The position numbers were made by a program, and so were the translations under genes. From assembly GCA_024704765.1 (NCBI GenBank), contig JAKMXF010000343.1, positions 558,001 through 622,000 on the forward strand: a stretch of 64,000 bases of DNA, read 5' to 3'. Shown in pieces: positions 22,895 through 34,501 of this stretch. This DNA comes from Oopsacas minuta (taxonomy: Eukaryota > Porifera > Hexactinellida > Lyssacinosida > Leucopsacidae). Position 1 is the stretch's first letter. Every line of letters begins with the position of its first letter. The notes under the pieces are model-generated. The model searched no databases, was not told the DNA's origin, and worked only from the letters and a program-made list of their open reading frames with translations.

Positions 22895-24520
22895 TCATAA
22901 TCTAATGCAACTCCACCATTGATATAGATATCGTACTCTTGCTGCAAGTCGAGCGTTGGACGCCCAATGAGCACTACAAGTTGGATGTTGTTCCGCATTG
23001 AACCAAAGAACGATATTTTTGAGGTGGTTCTTCTGTTTCTGGCTCGGCAATGAATTCTGAGATTGGAGACGTTGTTCCACTTGTTGGTGGAACAATGTCT
23101 TCGTCACATCTCGGATTTGCTTGTTCAGCTCTTTGTCGACCACAGCAGCCAGTAGAGGTAACTTAACCCTCTCAGTTAACTTCTCCAAGAGTTTGGTATA
23201 GCTCTCATTGGGGCGCTCAAGTGCCCCAATACATTCAACGAAATAGTATTTCATTAGAGAAGGTGATATATTCGACAAATTAAATATTGGTATTTTGGTA
23301 TTTGGTATAAACTATAAATACACGTGTGTATTGGGATCAACCGTTGAAGTTATAAAATTCCTATACGAAGTGTGAGATAGTTATCTAATAAATAAAAGGT
23401 AATTACCTGTTGAAATCCAAATAACACAACTTAGAAGCATCTAACGCATTAATTGACATAATTATTTCAAGATTTGCATTAGAAAAACATTTGTCAAGTT
23501 CTCTAATGATCATTGGAATTACATCTGCTGTAAAAGACTGGCCAGAACTCATGCCCTCGAACTTGACTCCGACACCTTCGGTCGAAAAGAGAATCTTCAT
23601 AGTCAATTTATCTTCCGATCATAGAACACACTAATTTGGAATCTGTTAACAAACATATTCTATAGATATCTCAAGTAGTAATTGTTTTATAGCCAATATT
23701 TCTCCAACAATTCGTGTCCACTTGATTGAATTTTCTTGCATAGCTAAGTTCAAACCTATGCATTATAGATAACACCTCATGTAAAAACACCAAAGAGATT
23801 ACAAAGTTACCAGAATACATCTTGTGATGAAGTCTTGCTGCTGTATCATGTCTATTAGAATGAGATTGCGCAATTTCTTGAAGAGTAAACAACACAACTT
23901 GATTCTTTCAATATGGCATGCACTCCAAAATTTGCAAGATCACCAAACTTCGGTAATTTGTAGTACAGCCATTACTTTTGGTTAGGATATATTCTTTGTG
24001 TATTTTTCCGAACAGCTCTTAATTATTTGATAATTTGAAAATATTTGAAGCAATTTCTATGTATTAATAACAGAACTTACAGATTTGACTTGCTTAAAAT
24101 ATGCAGCTATCACTGAATTTAACGGTGAGCAGCACAGTGTATATAGATCGCTTCATGGTAGATTTCTTGAATTTTTGCAATTACACCGGAATGCTGTCCA
24201 CTCATGACCGCAGCTCCATCTTTACCAAGCGCTAACAATTTTGAAGTTCATCCCATCTCATTTCATGGCAGAATTACCCCTTTTTATATTATTCCGTCTG
24301 TATCTGTTTCAACAAGTCTAGTTAGACTGTAGAATCTCTCCATAATAACCATATTTATATTTCACCTAGGCCACAAAAGCAATCAGACTGCTTGTGTTTC
24401 CCACATTACAGTTTGAAACTTGAAAACACTCACTTAGAATTGAAACTGTTTGTAGCTCAAGAGAGATCAGAGATTCTTGCTGAGATTTTGGGGTATGAAA
24501 TAGGGATATAACTGGAGACG
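22895..24520 (-). pseudogene. Decayed hAT/ZMYM-like transposase (left arm)
   Basis: On the minus strand near 24255-24145 the frame reads KLLALGKDGAAVMSGQHSGV, then IYIHCAAHR and a stop. This pattern (D-G-A-x-V-M-S-G followed by H-C-x-A-H-R) is typical of hAT-derived ZMYM1-like transposases. Downstream pieces at 23895-23671 (LQEIAQSHSN) and 23606-23403 (IIMSINALDAS) fit the later part of such proteins but lie in different frames. The open stretch at 23278-22895 (127 codons) is of unknown origin. Multiple stops and shifts show that it is not functional. Confidence 0.65.
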
Positions 24521-24837
24521 GTTTTTATACCGAGAAGTAATTATTAATTGTATATTGTCCGCCATGAACAGATGTTTTCAATAAAAATAGAATTCAACAA
24601 AACTTCACCAACTATATCGAACGTACTGAATCCGATTTTCACACTTTTGGATTAATCACATGTAAATTTATTGTTGTTTTTATCAATATAAAGTAAACAA
24701 ACTTCAAAATTGAGGTGGTAGAATCATACTTTCAACGACTATACTGGGGTAATTGAGTATGCTGAGTCTGAATATTGTAAACAACATCAATATTATTAAA
24801 TCTCCATAGTTGTTTGTCTGTTTGTTTGTCCGTTGAA

Positions 24838-24892
24838 TACCTCGAGGCGCAATGCGCCGTTTTCATCATGAAGCGACGAGTCAAAGGCTCTT
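24838..24892. repeat. Dispersed repeat core with GGCGCAATGCGCC hairpin
   Basis: CTCGAGGCGCAATGCGCC followed by GAAGCGACGAG-CAAAGGCTC. Related cores lie near 2700, 12966, 19745, 37356, 53960 and 59935, each within an AT-rich block containing TTGTTGTTTTTATGAATAT. The family is present at all palindrome boundaries seen here. Confidence 0.7.
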
Positions 24893-25840
24893 ACATTTTA
24901 ATATTCGTAGATTATAATGTGTGCGTTAGATTTCATTGAGATAGTTGGCTTTAGATTTAGATATTCTCAGTTTATTAGATTTCCGTATAGATTAGCATGA
25001 TATTATTCATGCTCTTTAGTTATATCTTGTAATTTATTAAACTAGTCTTGCCAATTCTAAGTTTTTGGTTTAAGTACGTAGTGTCATTAACAAAATGACG
25101 GTTATTATATTCTCGTGAAATAACTGGAAAGCCCTTTTGCCATACTTTTTGGAAAGCAATAAACATTTTTTACATATATGTAAACGGCATATTGTATTGC
25201 TTCGAGAACTAACGTGAGTATATTATCAATAAGAGTTTATGAGTCCTGACCAAGTACAAGTATACAAGGATAGTATTGCTTGAAAGTGTTTGAAGTTCAT
25301 CAATTCGTGGCAGAAATCCAAGTTCAGAATTGGCCGTCTTGCCAATTTATAGCAAATGTAAAGCCCACCATATTTACAAACACGAATAACACGATGCAAT
25401 TTTCTGTATCCAACACCAGCCATTGGAAACTTGGAAATAAATCTTGTGTAAAGCATTAAGCTTATGATTTGGTGCATACCTGTCTACCACAATCACAAGC
25501 ACGTAACTCAATTTAATTGTATATCTTATTTCAGGACCAAATGAATCAAAAATGCCGTCAGCAAAAATATTATTGAAACATTCGTAATGTAATTAATTAG
25601 TTATGTACTGTGTTAGACTAGCAATGTGGAAATAGTTTACAGGAAAATTTAACAGCCTTGGTGAATGTCTTCAACAAACATCCTCATCAAGGAGGATCCT
25701 AAATAGCAGATGAGGGATCCAACTTAACTTTATACATCTGTAATAAAATCACTTACGGCAAAAAGTACAACAGGTTGAGATTGAGCAAATACACTTACGG
25801 CAAAAGATTTCTAAAAGGAGTGGGTCCAATTACAAATTCA

Positions 25841-25867
25841 GGAGGAGGAGGACGACCACTATATAAG
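25841..25867 (+). promoter_or_regulatory. Gene B core promoter: GGA tract and TATA box
   Basis: GGAGGAGGAGGA at 25841 and CTATATAAG at 25859-25867. A start site about 30 bases on would fall near 25890, after the upstream ATG at 25885 and before the ATG at 25906, which favours the latter. Confidence 0.65.
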
Positions 25868-25905
25868 TAATAGTTTAGTGTGTGATGCAGTTCAAACTGA
25901 GTAAT

Positions 25906-25972
25906 ATGAAGCATCTATATTTCATTTTATCGATATTGGTGCTTCAGTTGCACACGCTAGTCTACTCACAAG
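25906..25972 (+). CDS. Gene B exon 1: signal peptide
   Basis: MKHLYFILSILVLQLHTLVY then SQ, ending in phase 1 at a GTAAGT donor. An in-frame ATG at 25885 would add seven residues. Confidence 0.87.
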
Positions 25973-28900
25973 GTAAGTATATTGTGTTCATTTGATAATT
26001 ATTATGTATACGAGTCAGGCAGTGCTGTATCAACTCCTTTTGAGTTGGCAAAACCTCAATATTTGTCTTCCAACTCGTTTACTTTTCTTTCACCAACCCA
26101 ATAATCTCATTCCAAATTATGAGTTTATTTTACCAACTCATTGTATAGCCAAGAGTTAATTTCGAAATATTGAGTTTCTAACTTTATAACTGATGCATTG
26201 CTGTTACGACTGAAGCAATGTATACATTGTTACATCATTTCCTTAGATGATTTCCAATTCTTAGGCCAGATAATATACCTACTTTTTATACCTTCTGGCT
26301 TAATTAGTGTTAACTCCGCGGCTTTCGAACATGTGGGGGACTTGGCACTTTGTACCTCAAATTTAGTAAAGTATAAAATTACAAAATTGAATTAATACAT
26401 AAATATTTCAATATTTGTTTACTTTATATTCATAAAAACACCAACTAAATTTGCATATGAGAATCCATATCTACATGATTATCATGTGATTAATCATATT
26501 TTCACAACTTCTGCGTATAATTCAAAATAATGTTAGAAATTTCGTTTTAACTGCTAGTCAGGGGTAATCGAGCATGTACTAATCTCTCATTCAGTGATTA
26601 ATCATATGATCATTCATCTTTTCACAGCTTTTTACACATACTTCAAATTGAGGCTAGAGAATTCTTTTCAAAAGGGAGACAGGGGGTAATTGCAAAATTA
26701 TTTAGAATTTTCTCCATTAGATTGGAGGATAAAATATGAAGTAGAGTAGGGGACTAATAATATGGAATATCCTGAAATATTTCTCAGATCCAAGAGCCAA
26801 AAATCATTCAGGACTGGTGCATTGCAGCATCTACAAGGGGGGTCAGGGAAGGCATACCCCCTGAAAAGAACAAATACACATAACCCTGGTCTGCACTACT
26901 AGTATGTCGGTTGGATCGTCGTTTAACAGTTGTTCTATGGTGTTTTGAAATTCTTACACTGCACTGGAAGGTTATAGTAGCTCACTGGCCCATTGACCCA
27001 TCGGGAAATCTCCCGTTCTCGCCGTAGGCCAGTCCAATCCTGGCTATGACAACAATGATGGTATTTTATCTGAGAAATATTTGCTCTCGCTTTGTAAAAT
27101 ATATGATTGTGCTAGTTTTCTAACAAGTAATACCATCGAGATTTGGAAATGGCTGAATAGCCATCTCCGGTAAACACGTAAAATACACACTCTATGGGTT
27201 GGAATATACGTGTGGGGTGGTAAAATCATAATATTTTCCCTATACTCAGATCCCTAAAGTAAGTAGTTATGCGACATCTCGGAAGTAATCTTTTTCGTTA
27301 ACATCAATTCATTCTTTGGCAATGAACTAACAGACAAACAACATTTGAGATGTATAAATATTGAATTCCCGCTGACGTGTGTTTTGTTCTCTGTACTCTA
27401 GTGCCTACTGACGGTTGTGATGCAATATCAAATGGAACGACATGTTTCAATTATTACACACATGGTGGCATTAATTGGATGGGATCTAGCCAACAGTGCC
27501 AAAATATCGGGTATGACCTAGCTACAGTATCATCTGCTGAAGAGAAGGCATTGATAGTAAGTATACGTACCAACCCAAGTAATAGTTGGATAGGGCTATA
27601 TAGCCCAAGCAGCGATAATACATTTGTTTGGATAGATGGTAGTGATAGTACGTATAGGGATTGGAATCCAGGAGAGCCCAGCGGTGGTACAGACTGCGTT
27701 GAAATGTATGGAACTGGTGATTATTTCTGGAATGATCTAGGTTGTAGTCAGAATTTGAACAGCTATATCTGTAGTAGTAATGGTAAGAATATACGATTAA
27801 TAACATTCAGTTAATTATTCAGTACCTAATTTAATGTGTTTGTTTGTTTCTATATATAATAGTACAAATTTGAACTGAGATATTCAGAACTAATCTAACC
27901 CTCAGTCGTATTACAGGTTAAGTACATTGTGTATATGGTTTGATGTATTCTTTTAGTGGACGTATTCGGAGAAGTAATAGCATCAATATACTCAGCATTA
28001 TCAGACAATACAATTCTAACGTCAAACACTACTCTCTACTGTGTTACAGAGAATATGAACACACCAGAAGTGATGTGGAGTTATGTAGATCCATCTGGTA
28101 TCAGAACTGATCTCAATTCTACAACTGATCCTACTACAGGTGTTAGTACTATACAAGTGTACACTACTCAGCCTGGATCATACAGCTGTGAAGTCACTGA
28201 GGATGGAGGGGTAGTTAGGACCTATACAGCTGTAATATTTGACTCAAATCCAAATCCAGGTAGATTCCATTCCTTTTACAATAGACTTTCGTTAATACGT
28301 ACACCAGAGGACCTCCAATACTCGTACTACCTATCCGGCTATCTTGATCAGATTTTGATTTCAACCCCCATTATAGCCGATGAGAGCAAGTATCTACGTT
28401 TTGAGATTTTGCTAATTTTTTCCAATATATTCAACAATACATTTTCATATTAGAACCTTGAAATTGCGAATTTCGAATTCAGTGTACTTAGTTACCCCCT
28501 GGGTAACCGTTTAGTGCAATCCTATTCATAAAAAAATATACATCGATATCAACGGACAGACAACAATTGAGATTTAATACTATTGATGTTGTTTATAATA
28601 CAAAAATACATAGTTATGCGACAATTTCAAAATTGCATGCCTTATATCCTTTCCTTGACACCCGACGAACAAACAAACAAACAACAATTGAGATTGAATA
28701 ATATTGATATATCTCCCATTCCATATATGATTTGCACCAAATGACTACGGAGCCTATTCAATATTCGAATTGAAATATTTCAAATTTTCTGACTGGCAAG
28801 AGGATCACCTCTGCAACGGCTACAAGATATGGTTGCCTCAATTTATATGTGGATTATGGTGTAAAATACGTATTCCATTTAGTTACAACAGCATATTGGT

Positions 28901-31900
28901 ATATTTCTTAAACAAGACAGATTGATATAGTCTTCAAATGGTCCTTACTGAACAAAATTACCAAAGTATATTTCTGATATTTCCAATATTCGACAATTTA
29001 CTGATATTTCCAATATTTTAGATATATCAGATATTTCGATATGTTTTCTATTTTCATAAAATCGTACAGATATGTATCGTATCGGATAATATTAACCGAT
29101 ATCGATATGTTATCATCTTATGTCCTCTGTATTGTAGTTCCTTCAAGTGGATGTGGTGCAATATCAAATGAAGGTACATGTTTCAGGTATTTCGAGAGCT
29201 CTCTTATTAACTGGGGAGATTCTAGACAACAGTGTCTTTCGAGCGGTTACAACCTAGCTACAATATCATCATCTGAAGAGAATACACTGTTGTTAAGCAT
29301 AGTTACAGGAAGTGGTAATTGTTGGATAGGACTCAATGATATGGCTAATGAAGGGACATTTGTTTGGGTAGATGGCAGTGATAGTACGTATAGAAATTTT
29401 GATAATGGTCAACCCGATCTTGGATCGTTAGAAAACTGTGTAGAATTTAGACCGAATGGTCGCTGGAATGATGCTCAATGTTTGTTACAGATATTTACTT
29501 GCTATTTCTGTAGCATTAAAGGTAAATGATTATATTTGTATATTTGAATTTTTCAGAAGAGAAATTAGTGATTGAATACTGGAGGAATTATCCCCAGTCA
29601 CGACTCTTTAGCCAGTCGCTATTCGTTTCGAAGTATACTTCAAATAATCCGTCCTTTTGAGCTCAATAGATAATATCTTCTGTTTAAGTCGACATTTATT
29701 TCGAAAATTATTCCACAATTATTTATCATAAAATTTGTTGGAAACTTTGCCCTAAATATTCCTTTGCTCGCACACCCCACTAAAGATTCCTTGAAGCGGC
29801 CCTGCATACATTATTATTTATTTAATTTTATTGGACCGTGTATTGTAAGTAGAGGATGAACAGGGGGAGTTTATTGGCATGGGCCAGCCCAACATAACGC
29901 ATGAAACCAACAAGGTTTAGTATATTTCTAAAATGAACAAATTTATTGATCAGATAGTTCTTGATACTAATATCAATGATGATATTAATTACATAAAGGA
30001 ATATATTCAATTATTTCAAATTTGATGGCAGGTATATCCTGACAAAAGTGCCTCGGGCTCGGACTTGTGACCTCTAGTAGCATGAATTACATGCAACATT
30101 CATTGTTGCATGGAATTAGGAATATATTGTATTTCCTGAAATACTGTTACATGAAATATATTTGCATTTTCTTGTTACATACAACAAAGTTGTATCATAT
30201 AAGGTGGACTTATCCCTTTGGTATGCTATCCTTTAGTGAATGTGTTTGGAGAAGTTACAGGTTCAACATACTCTGCATTATCAGACAACACAATTCTAAC
30301 AACAGACACTACACTCTACTGTATTACAGAGAATATGAACACACCAGAAGTGATGTGGAGTTATGTAGATCTATTTGGTATCAGAACTGATCTCACTTCT
30401 ACAACTGATCCTAATACAGGAGTTAGTACTATACAAGCATACATTACTCAGCCTGGATCATACAGCTGTGAAGTTACAGAGAGTGGAGGGATGAATAGGA
30501 CCTATACAGCTGTAATACCCGACACTGACCCAAATACAGGTAATTAGATTACTTATGTTACAGTACACCAGTAACATCGAGAGGGCTTATGGGGAGCCAA
30601 AATTCCCGGGGCGTGCTCACCAATTTCGACTCTCTCTTTACCGGATACAGACTAGTCAATAATTCTCAACATTTGTCAAAAGCGTTTCTATAATCAATAC
30701 AAACCTTCATACGTATATTCTATACTATTTTATGATATGCATGCCTGCTAAGAGCAAACCCATATGTGTCATATCCCTGTATGCAGTTCTCGTTTCTCCT
30801 TTGGATTGGCTAGAACCCTGTACACCCATAGGATCTTTTCTCGCTCCATGCGGTTGGGTTCAAGTGAATCAATATACGCGTGAATATATACATAAACTAA
30901 GTTGTGCCTCAGGCATTATATGTCATGCAGATCCTATGCATGCCATCTTTATTCCGTAAATAGTGAATATTATCATTTTACCGATATTTATTCAAATTTC
31001 GTTGACGCGCATCAAAATATAATTCTGAAGTGACAAAAGCTAAAAGTATACATAGACTGAACTGGAAATCCGTGTGTGCTTGAATAAGAACTTTTGATTT
31101 ACACAACAAAGTGTACATGCTTTGATAGTTTAGGTAATTAGGCTCACACAATTAGTAGGTTTGTCTCAACTAAAATCAATGTACAAATCTACTTAGTCCC
31201 TGCCCTGTACAGAACAACAAAAGTAGTAAAAATCCCCCGTACGTTTGGCAGATAAATAAGCCATACTTGCTATGTGCCAACTATCCCTATTGGCCCCATT
31301 GGATTTGAATTCAAAAGAGATTAATGTAGCGAGATGACAATGACTTCGAAAATTTTAGCGACACTTTTAACCTCTAGTTATGTCAATTCACGTGTGAACC
31401 TCATTATTGTTATAAATATGACGAGGCCTCATAAAACTTAACTTGTGGCCTTATGTGGCTCTCGGTAGCCATGTAATACACTATGTGATTTCCCATTATA
31501 CTTACCATTCACATGCTTTCTTTGTATTGTAGTGCCTACAAGTGGATGTGATGCTATTTCAAGTGATGGGACATGTATCAATTATTTCACAGGCTCACTC
31601 AACTGGGAAGATTCTAGACTACAATGTGTTTCAAGTGGTTACGACCTAGTTACAATATCATCAAGTGAACAGAATAACTTGTTGTTTAGCATAAATACTG
31701 GCTCAATAGAATGTTGGATAGGACTGAGGGAGACAGACATTAACGGGAGATTTACTTGGGCAGATGGTACTGTCAATAACTTCAGGAGATTTGATACTGG
31801 TCAGCCCAATGGTGGACCACCTGAACAATGTGTACATACTACGAATATCTTAGACACTTGGAATGATACACCATGTACAGACATACTGCCTTGCTACTTC

Positions 31901-34501
31901 TGTGGTACCAAATGTAAGTGTTTTTGTAATTTGAATAATTCTATAGTCAGAAATTTGGAATATGTAGCCTGAATTGTGAGACTTGTTTAAGAAATATTTG
32001 CCAATATTTGATGTACGTGAGACGTTTGCATTATATATATTGCTTGTTATCCTTTAGTGGACGTATTCGGAGAAGTAATAGCATCAACATACTCTGCATT
32101 ATCAGACAATACAATTCTAACAACAAACACTACTCTCTACTGTATTACAGAGAATATGAACACACCAGAAGTGATGTGGAGTTATGTAGATCTATCTGGT
32201 ATCAGTACTGATCTCACTTCTACAACTGATCCTAATACAGGAATTAGTACTATACCAGCATACACTACTCAACCTGTATACTACAGCTGTGAAGTTACAG
32301 AGAGTGGAGGGACGAGTAGAACTTATACAGTTGGGTTGTTCTCCCCAAATTTTTATACAGGTAGAATCCGACATACCATAGCAAAGTAGAATAATCTTGT
32401 ATGAATATGTATTTTGTATTTTTTCTCATAGAAGCTGTAGCGAATAGATATTATACTTACACGATTGGGATAGATAATGAAGATATCTATCTTTTCTATT
32501 CACCAGCTGATAACTCAGTACAACTTACTGATATTCACTGGATGATTCAAGGTCTACCAGGAATTTTGGCCAATCCACTTAACATTTACTCTCTGGCGTC
32601 TTATATCGGAGATATGAACGTTATCACCCTGAACTGTTATGATATCGAATCTGGAAATATTTTGGTCAGTGTTGCACTCTTCGTTCAAAGTTAGTTAGAT
32701 CATTAGCCTAATTCAGTGGAACCTCGTAAATACGAACACCAACGGACTGCCAAATTTTGTTCGCCTTTGTATTAGCCGGAGTAATACCAATTGAATATCC
32801 ATTGTAGGTACATAAATTTGTGTAATGTTTGTCCGTTTTATCAGAAAATTAGTATTAACCATGTTCGTATTAACGAGTTTGCACTGTATGTATATTAGAA
32901 TCATCAGTTGTATGATGTTATCTAGTTGTATATAATTATACTCATTAGATCAACCTCTAATTCAACTGGGCAACCAAATAATCACCTCATTTCCTCTTCT
33001 GCCTCCTGATGTTAACAGAGCAGATTTTACTATACTGTCTGAAGATGTAGTTCTGAGTACAAACCTGCAAGGGAGATGGCAGAGACCAAATAGTAATAAT
33101 GACACACTTAGCTATATCACTTTCGATATTTTCCAGCAATCTGACGAAGGACTGTACAGGTTCTATGTTACTAATTGGGAAGGAATAGAGACACTGGCTA
33201 TACAGATATACATTACAGCTGTTGGTAAGATATCTATAGGTTCTAGAATTTAATACAATGCATCATATCTAATCTACTGCGAGTCAAAACGTCTACAAAG
33301 GCCACGGATGGATTTCCTCGACAAAATAATTGGATAAAAGTAATTCCACCACTGCCAATAACACTTTAAACTACACATCACATCAACCCCCGAGCGGTCA
33401 GAATGTCCTAACAATATTGTTCTATTGCAAAAAGCAATCCGCTTTGATTAGTGAAATGCTTTTCTACACTACTATTAGTATAGGAATTAGGAGTACTGGT
33501 ATATTCTTTCGAAATTTGTACAAACAATGAAATAGCCGTCCATATAATAATGTATACGTAAACAGTAGATTTGGATATAATCAGGGCCTTCAGAAGCCCC
33601 ATGGGTAGTGAGACGGCTAATCGGCTATGCTGACTCATAGTAAATAGAACTAGAATTATTTCATGAAAAATGGGGCAGCCAAGGTTACCCAAGCCCTATT
33701 TTGAAGGCCTGGATACAATTAAGTATTTTGGGACATTTTAAAACATTTCTCAAGGGTTGTATTTTGGGAAATGTTCTATTTGGCCCTGTTCGTAACTTCT
33801 GATTAATCAGGGTTACTGTATTCTATTTAACAATTATTTACTTAATTTACTAAATATTTATTTATTTAGAATCTACACAAAGTATCATTAATTTAAGAAC
33901 AGACTCTTCTGGGGAAAGTTCAGTACTCGTATTTTGGGAGTTATCAGAATCTAATGCTAGTTATACTGATGTAATATTCTCAATATATTTGGGATTAGCA
34001 GATTACGAATTTCTCGTTGGTACAACACTATTTCACCATTACGAAATAACTAATCTACAAGGAAATGTAAATTACACAATTCGAGTAGAATTTCAGATTC
34101 CATTCTCAACAGAAAATGTTTCAGCAACTACTTATCACTTCCGCGAACCAATTGCAACTCCAACTAATAACATCACTCAATCTACAAAAAGCAATGTAAT
34201 AATTCCTACGACTAATCCAGTCATCTACGTCATAGTGGTGGGGGTAGTCATTATTATAATTCTACTGCTGCTGATTTTAGTGATTGCGGTAGTTGTTTGC
34301 TTTTTTATGAAGAGGAACTCTTTGAAAAAATCAGTGAAGTCTCAGACTAATCCTCAGCTTTTTGATCTTCCAGCACGCGGGAATGAAACTTATAACCAAG
34401 ATGTGAACGTAAATCTTGCATATTCGCCTGAGAAAAAAGTTGACCTTTCAATAGAAAAACCTCCTTTGGAAGTTTCTTCTCCTAACGACTACTCTACCTG
34501 A
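25906..34501 (+). CDS. Gene B: CTLD-Ig-FN3 transmembrane receptor, complete
   Basis: Coding join 25906-25972, 27402-27782, 27957-28259, 29138-29521, 30237-30539, 31533-31913, 32058-32360, 32432-32689, 32949-33224, 33870-34501: 3,288 bases, 1,095 residues, no internal stop. All junctions are phase 1 with GT-AG introns. The predicted order is signal peptide, CTLD-Ig three times, two Ig-like exons without the canonical cysteine pair, an FN3-like domain, one transmembrane helix, and a 63-residue tail with three tyrosines. This is a type I receptor with lectin heads outside and a possible signalling tail inside. Ligand and signalling partner are unknown. It lies in the loop of palindrome 1 between two copies of a transporter and is the only complete, intact member in view. 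Confidence 0.88.
25973..27401 (+). other. Gene B intron 1
   Basis: The first 450 bases are colinear with intron 1 of genes A and C. The remainder (from about 26450) is not, and holds the replaced first CTLD region. No exon was seen. Confidence 0.5.
27402..27782 (+). CDS. Gene B exon 2: divergent CTLD, EPS variant
   Basis: 127-codon CTLD unlike the others in the cluster. It has GINWMGSSQQCQNIGYDLATV, SWIGLYS, GEPSGG at the sugar-site loop, FWND and a canonical SYIC ending in place of CYFC. The WIGL lacks the preceding Cys found in its relatives. It probably came from another gene or an older lineage. Confidence 0.87.
27957..28259 (+). CDS. Gene B exon 3: Ig-like domain
   Basis: Complete Ig signature. 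VDPSGIRTDLNS and EDGGVVRTY link it to gene A exon 3. Confidence 0.87.
29138..29521 (+). CDS. Gene B exon 4: CTLD, QPD type
   Basis: 128-codon CTLD of the membrane-distal subfamily (PSSGCGAIS, RQQCLSSGYNL, CWIGLNDM, NGQPDLG, RWNDAQC). QPD with WND is the classical galactose-type site, the only one in the window. Confidence 0.88.
30237..30539 (+). CDS. Gene B exon 5: Ig-like domain
   Basis: VNVFGEVTGSTY start, VDLFGIRTD and QAYITQPGSYSC. Signature residues are complete. Confidence 0.87.
30732..30959 (+). other. Conserved open stretch in gene B intron 5
   Basis: 75 codons, gap-free relative of 254-481 in gene A's matching intron. The differences include many non-conservative changes, so it is more likely a relic than a working exon. 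Confidence 0.35.
31533..31913 (+). CDS. Gene B exon 6: CTLD, QPN type
   Basis: Membrane-proximal subfamily CTLD (TSGCDAISS, LNWEDSRLQC, TGQPNGG, TWNDTPC). The donor is GTAAGT inside the AAATGTAAGTG context. Confidence 0.88.
32058..32360 (+). CDS. Gene B exon 7: last CTLD-paired Ig-like domain
   Basis: Distinct end (SRTYTVGLFSPNFYTG), shared only with gene C exon 9 and fragment D. It reads QPVYYSC where C and D have a stop codon. Confidence 0.87.
32432..32689 (+). CDS. Gene B exon 8: Ig-like without first cysteine
   Basis: 86 codons with IHWMIQG (likely core Trp) and a single Cys in LNCYD. It is probably a degenerate Ig fold, assigned by position and pattern only. Confidence 0.8.
32714..32886. 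mobile_element. Pogo/Tigger-like MITE in intron 8
   Basis: 173 bases with ends CAGTGGAACCTCGTAAATAC and the complement of CAGTGCAAACTCGTTAATAC. It sits at the same place in gene C (51416-51588) and fragment D (60982-61154). Confidence 0.78.
32949..33224 (+). CDS. Gene B exon 9: cysteine-free Ig-like domain
   Basis: 92 codons. The SDEGLYRFYVTNWEG stretch has the D-x-G-x-Y pattern of Ig domains but Tyr where Cys is usual. No cysteine is present in the exon. Confidence 0.82.
33225..33869 (+). other. Gene B intron 9
   Basis: Holds AT-rich sequence and a GGCCTTCA/TGAAGGCC inverted repeat (33582-33716), nested between stretches resembling a larger pogo-type element. No exon. Confidence 0.5.
33870..34501 (+). 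CDS. Gene B exon 10: FN3-like domain, transmembrane helix and tail
   Basis: 210 codons with the stop. About 95 residues resemble an FN3 domain (VLVFWELSE, NYTIRVEFQIP), followed by a Thr/Asn-rich stalk. Next comes a helix of about 28 hydrophobic residues (VIYVIVVGVVIIIILLLLIL...) and the basic stop-transfer KRNSLKK. The 63-residue tail has tyrosines in NETYNQD, LAYSPE and NDYST. No ITAM, ITIM or kinase motif matches exactly. Confidence 0.87.

Larger units (their letters stand above)
13108..25034 (+). repeat. Left arm of large inverted repeat (palindrome 1)
   Basis: Mirrors 37207-46490. Coordinates in the outer part sum to 60339 (transporter ends 16181/44158 and 17761/42578). The inner part is offset because the left arm has extra DNA: a hAT insertion of 745 bases and about 1.65 kb near 19660-21320. 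The loop contains gene B. Confidence 0.93.

Noticed and set aside
25226-25477. 83-codon antisense frame upstream of gene B as a divergent gene.
   Set aside because: The matching flanks of genes A and C have stops in this frame, and no domain or splice pattern was recognised. It is probably a mobile-element remnant.
34312-34501. ITAM or ITIM in the receptor tail.
   Set aside because: None of the three tyrosines fits Y-x-x-L/I pairs or the ITIM pattern.
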